Source of the DNA: Candidatus Thorarchaeota archaeon
Lineage (GTDB): Archaea; Asgardarchaeota; Thorarchaeia; Thorarchaeales; Thorarchaeaceae
NCBI GenBank assembly: GCA_016840855.1
Contig: JAEORO010000025.1
Span: 1-57,331, forward strand
Length of the DNA: 57,331 bases
Direction of reading: 5' to 3'
Under the pieces are notes generated by a model. That model saw only the letters and a program-made list of their open reading frames with translations. It was not told where the DNA came from and ran no database searches. Positions within the stretch are counted from its first letter, which is position 1. Each line of letters opens with the position of its first letter. Of this stretch, positions 9,241-15,513 are shown piece after piece. A program made the translations under genes and the position numbers.

Positions 9241-9250
9241 TTTATATAAA
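9241..9250 (+). promoter_or_regulatory. TATA-like box for the Lrp-like regulator gene
   Basis: The TTTATATAAA sequence is an excellent archaeal TATA box. The expected transcription start about 25 bases downstream falls near 9275, inside the adjacent palindrome at 9252-9276, so a protein bound there would block initiation. Confidence 0.55.
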
Positions 9251-9251
9251 G

Positions 9252-9276
9252 ATTGCCAATAACGTAATATGGCAAT
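9252..9276. promoter_or_regulatory. Palindrome ATTGCCA-N11-TGGCAAT, candidate operator
   Basis: A perfect 7-bp inverted repeat with an 11-base spacer lies immediately downstream of the TATA-like box at 9241-9250. This is the classic position for negative autoregulation by archaeal Lrp proteins. The assignment to the adjacent Lrp-like gene is inference. Confidence 0.45.
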
Positions 9277-9335
9277 TGCTTAGAAACCAACCTTAATTGT
9301 ATATTGCTCCCCTTAAAATGTCAAGGTGAAATCCA

Positions 9336-10424
9336 ACGCCACATATAGACCCAAAGGATGTAGAAATCATAGGTGTTATTGATAGGTTTGGGCCAAAGGT
9401 TTCAACTGAAGAAGTAAGCGAACTCTTGGACATTCCAGCCAGAACCGTCAGATACCGTTTGAAAAGACTCCGAGAAACTGGTATTCTAGGTCCTGCTTGT
9501 GTTTTAACATTTGAGCGTAGGTTGGGTCTCGGCGAACATATTTTTCTCGTTGATACAACCAGAAAAGGTACTCACTATCTTCCCGATGTTTTTCATGCTA
9601 TTGACACAATATACCACAATAGTCCAACATATGGAAATTACAATGGGTATATTGCGTTCGCGCTGTATTCCCTCTCTTCACCAAGAATAACACGCAGGAT
9701 TCTTGAAGAACTCCAGAAGACCGAATTAATCTCCGACTTTTTTATCTTTGATATTACTGACTTTATCTACAAGCCTGCGGACTATAGCTTTTACAATTCG
9801 AGTCTTGGTTGGGTTTGGGATTGGAGTGAGTGGAAGGATCAGTGCCAGGATGTTCTTAGGTCGAAGAAACAATTCGACTTTCCAATGGAGGAAGTTCAAT
9901 CTATTGCTGAGTTCGACAAGCACGACATCCTCATCTTAAGGCACATGTTTGATGATAGTGAAATCACACAAAAGAAACTAGCCAATGTTTTAGGCATCTC
10001 AGAAGCTCTTGTAAATAAGAGAATCCGGCGTCTGGAGGATGAAGGTATTATCAAAGGATACAAATCAACAGTGTGCGCTATTGAGAATGAGATTAGTCTC
10101 ATCTGTTTCTTTGAGCTAGAACAACCTGAAGATCCAGTATTGGAAGCATTTCGCAAACTTCCATTTCCAGCTACAATAACTATGGAATCTAAAACCAGGT
10201 TTGGCATTCAGCTCTCACTCAGCGCTAAGAACATGATTGGATTTTTGAAAGGCTTGGATTATCTTAGACCTAACCTAGCATCATGTTTTATCCAAACCAT
10301 CCACGATCCAAAGATGAGCATGGATTCTCATCCATACAATCTATACAACGAAAAAACAGAAAGATGGGAAACGCCTGGAACAGAATATCTACAAGACATC
10401 AGGAATGTCCTAGAAAGAAAATAA
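9336..10424 (+). CDS. Lrp/AsnC-like regulator with two helix-turn-helix domains
   Basis: The protein has two AsnC-type DNA-binding domains. The first (EVSELLDIPARTVRYRLKRL) is at the N-terminus. The second (ITQKKLANVLGISEALVNKRIRRL) lies about 175 residues later, after a RAM-like alpha/beta segment, and another alpha/beta segment follows. The start is unusual. The frame is open from 9330, just after an in-frame TGA at 9327, and contains no ATG, GTG or TTG until TTG 9426, which would cut into the first HTH. A ribosome site AGGTGA (9324-9329) sits six bases before an ACG at 9336, so ACG initiation, or an ATG changed to ACG by error, is the simplest reading. It probably autoregulates through the upstream palindromes. 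Confidence 0.75.
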   Translation, partial: TPHIDPKDVEIIGVIDRFGPKVSTEEVSELLDIPARTVRYRLKRLRETGILGPACVLTFERRLGLGEHIFLVDTTRKGTHYLPDVFHAIDTIYHNSPTYGNYNGYIAFALYSLSSPRITRRILEELQKTELISDFFIFDITDFIYKPADYSFYNSSLGWVWDWSEWKDQCQDVLRSKKQFDFPMEEVQSIAEFDKHDILILRHMFDDSEITQKKLANVLGISEALVNKRIRRLEDEGIIKGYKSTVCAIENEISLICFFELEQPEDPVLEAFRKLPFPATITMESKTRFGIQLSLSAKNMIGFLKGLDYLRPNLASCFIQTIHDPKMSMDSHPYNLYNEKTERWETPGTEYLQDIRNVLERK

Positions 10425-10436
10425 CCGTCACTTGCT

Positions 10437-11123
10437 TTACACAACATCAAGAAGAAATGCATTTCCTTCTTTACCAACTGTTTTTAGCACGTTCATTTTT
10501 CTCAAGCAGTATGTCAACCTCTGACCAAGCCGTTTAGAAATCTGTAAAGATTGTACTAACTTGGAATTTGTAAAAGGTCTTTCAAGAGAGTCTGGAATGA
10601 AATGCAGAAAGTCCGACGGGTTCACATAAAGACGCCTATCTATGATTTCAAGCAATCTTCTATCTACTATACTCCATCCTCTCCTGCGCCAACTCCCCTT
10701 TCCGTCTTGGCAACGAATCTCTTCTTCTTCTATCAATATAACCTCCAAGGAGAAATTATGGTGCTGAATAAAACTAGGGATTCTCACAAGCTCATCGAAG
10801 ATGTCTATAAACACGCATCTTTTAGGAGAAAGTCTACGATCTAACGGTGTTGCGCTTTCTGTTGACTGTTTCACAATCCATTTCTTCTGTGCAAGCGGAT
10901 GCACCAATCTTACAGGGTATTTTCTAAGGAGCGTTAACAGCTTTTCCTTGATTTGAGCAAAATTACTAGTCTGAATTTCAATCAATAATCCTTCTTTTAC
11001 TACATCCACAACATACCCATCAACTAAGACCTCTGTTCTCGCTTCACCATTCATGTAAAGTTCCTTCAAGCTGGTGTGCAGTGAACCCTCCCGCAATGTG
11101 CCAATAATCGGGTCCTTTGCCAT
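10437..11123 (-). CDS. Unknown protein with PD-(D/E)XK-like N-terminal region and C-terminal winged helix
   Basis: This 228-aa protein is not one I can name. The N-terminal third (VDGYVVDVVKEGLLIEIQTSNF, then KEKLLTLLRKYPVRLVHP) resembles PD-(D/E)XK nuclease-fold cores, with Asp and an E-x-Q in place of E-x-K. The middle is rich in acidic and basic patches. The last 60 residues (FTNSKLVQSLQISKRLGQRLTYCLRKM) look like a winged helix. It is the last gene after the GNAT gene, 22 bases away on the same strand, so it may be cotranscribed with the sulfur operon. Whether it takes part in that pathway is unknown. Confidence 0.5.
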   Translation of the reverse strand: MAKDPIIGTLREGSLHTSLKELYMNGEARTEVLVDGYVVDVVKEGLLIEIQTSNFAQIKEKLLTLLRKYPVRLVHPLAQKKWIVKQSTESATPLDRRLSPKRCVFIDIFDELVRIPSFIQHHNFSLEVILIEEEEIRCQDGKGSWRRRGWSIVDRRLLEIIDRRLYVNPSDFLHFIPDSLERPFTNSKLVQSLQISKRLGQRLTYCLRKMNVLKTVGKEGNAFLLDVV

Positions 11124-11145
11124 GTGTTTTCACCAAAAGGAATGG

Positions 11146-11667
11146 TTAGAGATGTCTGGTCCAGATTGATGCATCATCATTTGGATATAGTGATGGAATA
11201 TTAGCTACTTCTTTGAATCTGTTTGTTTTGTAGAACTTCCGCGCGATTTCATTTGAACGTTCCATGAACAAGATAAGTACTCTCAATGAATAACCACTGT
11301 TTTTGTAAAATTGAGTCGCATCATCAATCATTGTATCAATCAATTGCGTTCCAATGCTCTGTCGTTTGAAGCCTTCATTAACACCCAATCCAATAATTTC
11401 TACAACTCCATCATCGAGACCTCCTCGAGGTTCCCATGACCCGGTTCCACAAATCATTCCGTCTTTAATTGCAAGAACGGTATTATATCTCAAAACTAAA
11501 TCTTTAGCAAACTTCTGAGCACGACCTGAGTGATCCTCTATCTCCTTTCTATACAAATCCTCTAACAGCAAGATGTCTCCAGAGGTAGCAGGTCTGATAT
11601 CTATCATGACAGCTTTGTAAATAATCCCTAGGTCATTTGTATCTGTCGTTCTATTTGGATTACTCAA
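11146..11667 (-). CDS. GNAT-family N-acetyltransferase
   Basis: The GNAT core runs from IDIRPATSGDILLLEDLY to the end. The acetyl-CoA loop region (GVNEGFKRQSIGTQLIDTMI) matches motif A (Q/R-x-x-G-x-G/A), with Q-S-I-G-T at the pyrophosphate loop. The C-terminal part reads EIARKFYKTNRFKEV, typical of the family. The longest frame starts with TTG at 11667, overlapping the stop of the IscU-like gene. The ATG at 11607 (MIDIRPATSG) matches usual family starts and may be correct. It is probably cotranscribed with iscU. The acetyl acceptor is unknown. Confidence 0.78.
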   Translation of the reverse strand: MSNPNRTTDTNDLGIIYKAVMIDIRPATSGDILLLEDLYRKEIEDHSGRAQKFAKDLVLRYNTVLAIKDGMICGTGSWEPRGGLDDGVVEIIGLGVNEGFKRQSIGTQLIDTMIDDATQFYKNSGYSLRVLILFMERSNEIARKFYKTNRFKEVANIPSLYPNDDASIWTRHL

Positions 11668-12439
11668 TGATTACAACAGCATCAACGAATAGCTCGTATT
11701 CCTCATCCTCATCCATATTAAGTATCAATACCTTTTCTACCTCAAACTCTCCACGAACTTCAAGAAGTTTTGATTGATACAATACCTTCACATTTGAACT
11801 CGCCAACCTCTCTGCAAGTTCTGGATTGATGATAAGAGTTTCATCTGGCGTAAGAAGAATCACGCGTTCAGTGACCTCTGTGAGATTAATTGCAGTATCA
11901 ACTGACTCATCGCCAGAATAGAGAACCAGAGTCCTTCGATTCTTGAACTCATCTAGGTCTTCGACACTAAGATAGACACCTTTGTCTAGAAATTCATCTT
12001 TCCCAACGAGACACTCAATTTCAGATTCCACTTTCTCCTTATCATCAGATACTTCTTCCCCTCTACCTTTTCGATAACTCTTGATTGCTTCATGTAGAGC
12101 ATCAGCAGCAAGGTTAGAGCAATGCATCTTGATTGGTGGCAGTCCATCAAGCTCGTCTGCCACATCCTGACGCGTGAGTTTCATAGCCTCATCCAATGTC
12201 ATACCCTTGACCATTTCAGTCGTCATACTTGTGGTGGCAATCGCTGATCCACAACCAAAGGTCCTAAATTTAGCATCAGTTATGGTATCACCATCGATGC
12301 GAATATAGACCTCCATAATATCTCCACAAGTTGGATTTCCAACTTTTCCTACAGCAACATCATCCCCTTCTAAAGTACCGACATTTCTTGGATTGCGGAA
12401 ATGATCAAGAACTTTTTCACTATATTTGGTTGATTTCAT
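11660..12439 (-). CDS. iscU: IscU-like Fe-S scaffold fused to a thioredoxin-reductase-like nucleotide-binding domain
   Basis: Residues 1-125 are a complete IscU/NifU-N scaffold with the three cluster-binding cysteines C38 (NPTCGD, with the regulatory Asp), C63 (GCGSA) and C107 (HCSNLA). Residues 140-259 look like the NAD(P)-binding part of thioredoxin reductase: GKDEFLDKGV, a degenerate dinucleotide loop (LVLYSGDESVDTA), NPELAERLASSNVKVLY, and VEKVLILNMD...LFVDAVVIIE. The redox CxxC expected after the GKGV-like turn is absent. Known IscU proteins are about 130-150 aa, so this is a real fusion. It lies directly downstream of the IscS-like gene (6 bases). A structural or electron-input role for the extra domain is inference. 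Confidence 0.85.
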   Translation of the reverse strand: MKSTKYSEKVLDHFRNPRNVGTLEGDDVAVGKVGNPTCGDIMEVYIRIDGDTITDAKFRTFGCGSAIATTSMTTEMVKGMTLDEAMKLTRQDVADELDGLPPIKMHCSNLAADALHEAIKSYRKGRGEEVSDDKEKVESEIECLVGKDEFLDKGVYLSVEDLDEFKNRRTLVLYSGDESVDTAINLTEVTERVILLTPDETLIINPELAERLASSNVKVLYQSKLLEVRGEFEVEKVLILNMDEDEEYELFVDAVVIIE

Positions 12440-12445
12440 CTTATA

Positions 12446-13615
12446 TCACCCATTCCTGGTTTTATATATTGGAGATAGTTCTCTAAGTCGTGAAACTACT
12501 TTTGGCACGGCTTCAAGTACTATATCAATGTCATCATCTACGTTGAATCTACCTGTTGTCAACTGGAGCGAACCATGTGCCTCCTCATGCAAAAGACCCG
12601 TAGCAATTAGCGTATGGGATGGCTCAAGCGTTTTCGATGTACATGCTGATCCTGTTGACACAGATATTCCTAGATCTTTGAATGATAGTAGAATTGACTC
12701 GCCTTCAATTCCATCAAATCTAAAATGAGCATTGGATGCAAGCCGGTCTGTTGGATGTCCATTAAGATGGCTATCAGGCACTTCCTCAAGGATTTGCTTA
12801 ATCATCCTGTCCCGATATCTCTGGAATCGCTTAACCTCAGTATCCATCTCTTTCTGCATTATTTCAGCTGCAATACGCATGCCGACTATCCCGGGAATAT
12901 CCTCACTGCCTGACCTAAGACCTCTCTCTTGTCCTCCTCCAATGATGATGGGGTTCACTCGAAATTTCTTCTGCATGTACATAACGCCTACTCCTCTGGG
13001 TCCATACAAGTCGTTAGATGAGAGCGCCATGAGATTGATGTTGTCTTTTCTTACATCAATAGGGACAAGTCCTTCACCAGCCACAGCATCTGTATGAAAT
13101 GCGATTCCCTTCTCCGCTGCGAGTTCCCCTATCTCATGAATTGGTTGGATGGTACCAATCTCGTTACTAGCAATTCCTATTGAAATGAGAATTGTTTGAT
13201 CTGTAATGCGACGTTCTAGCTTTTGCAGGTTTACTTTGCCATATTGATCAACAGGAACTTTTGAAACCGAAAATCCTTCTCTCTCAAGATACTTTGCAAT
13301 GTTGTGTATCGAGATGTGTTCTATCTCTGAAATAATTATGTGGTTGCCCTTGTTCTTGTTCCTAAGAGCATAACCGATGATTCCCAAGTTGATTGCTTCT
13401 GTTGCTCCCGAAGTAAAGATAATCTCATCCTCATCAGCGTTTATAAAGTTGGCAATCTTCTTTCTACTCGCCTCTAATGCCTCTGTCGCTACATCTCCTA
13501 CATGATGTAATGAGGATGGATTTCCAAATAACTCGTGAAAATACTTCGTCATTCCTTCAATTACTCTGGAATCAACTGGTTTTGCACTTTGATAATCGAG
13601 ATAGATTTCTTTCAT
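12446..13615 (-). CDS. iscS: IscS/NifS-like cysteine desulfurase homologue lacking the PLP lysine
   Basis: This 389-aa protein is clearly of the IscS family: TSGATEAIN, the PLP-stacking His in SEIEH (H100), SNEIGTIQPI, FHTDA (D176), and the mobile sulfur-accepting cysteine in TGSACTSKTLEPSH (C325). The usual S-G-H-K motif before YGPKG is changed to S-S-N-D before YGPRG, so Asp202 replaces the Schiff-base lysine and Asn201 replaces the adjacent His. The PLP-binding Gln after the D176 segment is Ala179. The protein should not form the internal aldimine. An IscS from Archaeoglobus fulgidus with Asp at the same position is, from memory, known to lack PLP. Role here: probably scaffold or sulfur acceptor for IscU. 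Confidence 0.88.
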   Translation of the reverse strand: MKEIYLDYQSAKPVDSRVIEGMTKYFHELFGNPSSLHHVGDVATEALEASRKKIANFINADEDEIIFTSGATEAINLGIIGYALRNKNKGNHIIISEIEHISIHNIAKYLEREGFSVSKVPVDQYGKVNLQKLERRITDQTILISIGIASNEIGTIQPIHEIGELAAEKGIAFHTDAVAGEGLVPIDVRKDNINLMALSSNDLYGPRGVGVMYMQKKFRVNPIIIGGGQERGLRSGSEDIPGIVGMRIAAEIMQKEMDTEVKRFQRYRDRMIKQILEEVPDSHLNGHPTDRLASNAHFRFDGIEGESILLSFKDLGISVSTGSACTSKTLEPSHTLIATGLLHEEAHGSLQLTTGRFNVDDDIDIVLEAVPKVVSRLRELSPIYKTRNG

Positions 13616-13633
13616 TTCTCCATCAACCTATTT

Positions 13634-13987
13634 CTAGAACCACATGGTTGCATCTGCTTCTAGGGCAAGGTCATTGAGTGTTGCAGCTCCAACAATCTTT
13701 AGGTCTGGGTCCAATTCTACCTTTTCCCATCCTAGCATTTGTTTGGACGCCTCGCACACATAAATGGGGATACCCATTTCAATCGTCTTCTTCATTATCT
13801 CTTTAAGACTTGGAAAACTACCCAGCTTGATCTTTTCAGCCGCACCCGGTTGAAGGACCCTCAATGCTTGTCCTAAGAAGTAGACTTTTGCATCAATGTC
13901 CATTGCCTTGGCACTCTGTGCTAGCACAAACGGAGAGTATTGACGTTCGGGATCATCTGATGTTTGTACATATAAGATACTACTCAC
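13634..13987 (-). CDS. DsrE/DsrF-like sulfur-relay protein
   Basis: The 117-aa protein has the DsrE/F/H fold pattern: an N-terminal strand ILYVQTSDDPERQYSPFVLAQSA, AKVYFLGQAL and a C-terminal cysteine strand IPIYVCEASKQM with Cys78 at the usual sulfur-carrying position. Family members move persulfide sulfur between proteins such as TusA and downstream acceptors. It sits three bases after the TusA gene and 18 bases before the IscS-like gene, on the same strand, which places it in the same relay. It has a single cysteine, as expected for a carrier. Confidence 0.8.
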   Translation of the reverse strand: MSSILYVQTSDDPERQYSPFVLAQSAKAMDIDAKVYFLGQALRVLQPGAAEKIKLGSFPSLKEIMKKTIEMGIPIYVCEASKQMLGWEKVELDPDLKIVGAATLNDLALEADATMWF

Positions 13988-13990
13988 TCT

Positions 13991-14236
13991 TTATTCCTCC
14001 TTTTTCTTAATGAGAAATCTCTGCACTCCATCTTCAAGACGTTCAAAGCTCAATAGGATATGCCCCGTTCGTTTTGCAAAACGCTTGATGTCCTCCTCAG
14101 CAGCAGGATCATCAGCGAGCATTTCAAGTACTTCACCAGGCTTTATCCTATCAATTGCCTCTCGGGTCTGGAAGAGGGGTTGCGGACAGTATAACCCCAC
14201 ACAATCTAGACTCTCAACTGGCTCCACATCCAACAT
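13991..14236 (-). CDS. tusA: TusA-family sulfur carrier
   Basis: The 81-aa product carries the TusA signature LDCVGLYCPQPLFQTREAI, with the CPxP active-site cysteine, followed by KPGEVLEMLADDPAAEEDI and a C-terminal strand pair. TusA proteins carry a persulfide on the CPxP cysteine. The ATG at 14236 is preferred to the in-frame GTG at 14245, because AGGTG lies eight bases upstream. It is the first gene of the operon tusA-dsrE-iscS-iscU. In bacteria TusA takes sulfur from IscS to tRNA thiolation; here the adjacent IscS lacks PLP chemistry, so the direction of flow may be reversed. Confidence 0.88.
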   Translation of the reverse strand: MLDVEPVESLDCVGLYCPQPLFQTREAIDRIKPGEVLEMLADDPAAEEDIKRFAKRTGHILLSFERLEDGVQRFLIKKKEE

Positions 14237-14267
14237 GGAATTCACACCTAACTATCGTTAATTACAT

Positions 14268-14278
14268 CTTATAAATTT
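14268..14278 (-). promoter_or_regulatory. TATA-like box for the sulfur operon
   Basis: On the minus strand AAATTTATAAG lies about 25 bases before the expected start near 14246 and 30-40 bases before the tusA ATG. It faces the divergent alcohol dehydrogenase promoter. Confidence 0.5.
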
Positions 14279-14306
14279 GGTTATCTCTCCCTGTTCAATC
14301 GGACTC

Positions 14307-14315
14307 GTTTAAATC
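14307..14315 (+). promoter_or_regulatory. TATA-like box for the alcohol dehydrogenase gene
   Basis: GTTTAAATC lies about 25-30 bases before the expected transcription start near 14340, giving a very short leader ahead of the ATG at 14361. Confidence 0.4.
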
Positions 14316-14360
14316 TAAGTTTGTACAGACCACCACTAGCAAACTGTGGAAAGTGAATCT

Positions 14361-15473
14361 ATGGTGAAAACTAGCCGAGCTGCAGTTGTTCCAAAACCTA
14401 ATGCTGATTTAATTATCGAAGAATATGAAATCCCTGAATTAGAACCAGGAGCTGCTTTAATGAAGGTTGCTCGTGGAGGTGTGTGTGGTACTGATGTCTG
14501 GCTCTGGCAAGGAAAACTAGCTGGTGTACCTTATCCTTTGATTCTAGGCCATGAGGTTGTTGGCACAATAGAGTCAATTGGTCCAAGACCAATCAAGGAC
14601 CTTGATGGTAATGAATTGAAGGTCGGAGACCGTATTGGTTTTCATGATGTTACGCAAACATGTTTCTCTTGCTATTATTGTTTAATTGCCAAAACCCCGA
14701 CAAAATGTCCAAACAGAAAGGTCTATGGAATCACAATGGATTCAACCAAATTTCCGAGACTAATTGGGGGTTATAGCGAGTATCTTTACCTTTCACCGGG
14801 TACTCATATCATGAAATTGCCTGATCATGTGAGCTTCGATGGTGCGAGTGCAGTTGGCTGTGCTATGCCTACAGCTGTCCATACAGTTCTTCGTAGTCCA
14901 ATGCGCTGGGGATTGAATGTAGCAATTCAGGGTTCTGGTCCCGTCGGACTTATGATCGCAGTTCTTTCAATCGTGAACGGAGCATCAACTGTGACAGTAT
15001 TGGACAAAGCAAGGAATCGTCTTGATATTGCTAGGAAGTTCGGAGTCACTCATACATTGAATATTGGCGAAACCACGCTTGAAGAGAGAAAAGAAACACT
15101 CAGAGAGATTACTGGTGGACATGGTCCAGATATTGTTTATGAAGCAACTGGAAGTCCACAAGCTATCCCAGAAGGAATAGAGCTAGTTAGAGATGGTGGG
15201 AGCTATACAATCTGTGGTCAATACACAGACCATGGACTTGTTGAGATTAATCCGCACTTAATGAATAAAAAGCACCTTGATATCAAAACTGTTTGGGGCT
15301 CTGAAACCATGCATGTCTATACAGGAATCAAGACAATAGCTGATAATTTTGAGCGATTTCCATTCGAATCATTAGTTACTCATCGCTTCTCATTAGACGA
15401 TGCACAGAAAGCACTAGAAGCCCAGGAAAAACAGGTTTCACTTAAAGCTGTCATTCAACCTCATGGTGATTGA
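14361..15473 (+). CDS. Zinc-dependent medium-chain alcohol dehydrogenase
   Basis: The product of about 370 aa is an MDR-family dehydrogenase. It has the catalytic zinc region GGVCGTDVWLWQGKL and GHEVVGTIESIG, and a structural-zinc-type loop with Cys at CFSCYYC and KCPN. The Rossmann motif is GSGPVGLMIAVL. It oxidises an alcohol or polyol with NAD(P); the exact substrate is not visible. GTG 14346 would add five codons, but ATG 14361 is the better start. It is divergent from the sulfur operon. Confidence 0.88.
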   Translation: MVKTSRAAVVPKPNADLIIEEYEIPELEPGAALMKVARGGVCGTDVWLWQGKLAGVPYPLILGHEVVGTIESIGPRPIKDLDGNELKVGDRIGFHDVTQTCFSCYYCLIAKTPTKCPNRKVYGITMDSTKFPRLIGGYSEYLYLSPGTHIMKLPDHVSFDGASAVGCAMPTAVHTVLRSPMRWGLNVAIQGSGPVGLMIAVLSIVNGASTVTVLDKARNRLDIARKFGVTHTLNIGETTLEERKETLREITGGHGPDIVYEATGSPQAIPEGIELVRDGGSYTICGQYTDHGLVEINPHLMNKKHLDIKTVWGSETMHVYTGIKTIADNFERFPFESLVTHRFSLDDAQKALEAQEKQVSLKAVIQPHGD

Positions 15474-15513
15474 AGTGAAGTACGAAATTGAAAGGGAGAC
15501 GGGTCTTTGATAT

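Noticed and set aside
9318..9329. In-frame TGA in the Lrp-like gene as a selenocysteine codon
   Set aside because: It lies three codons after an ATG without a ribosome site. I saw no selenocysteine insertion element, and the family has no selenoproteins. A start further downstream explains it better.
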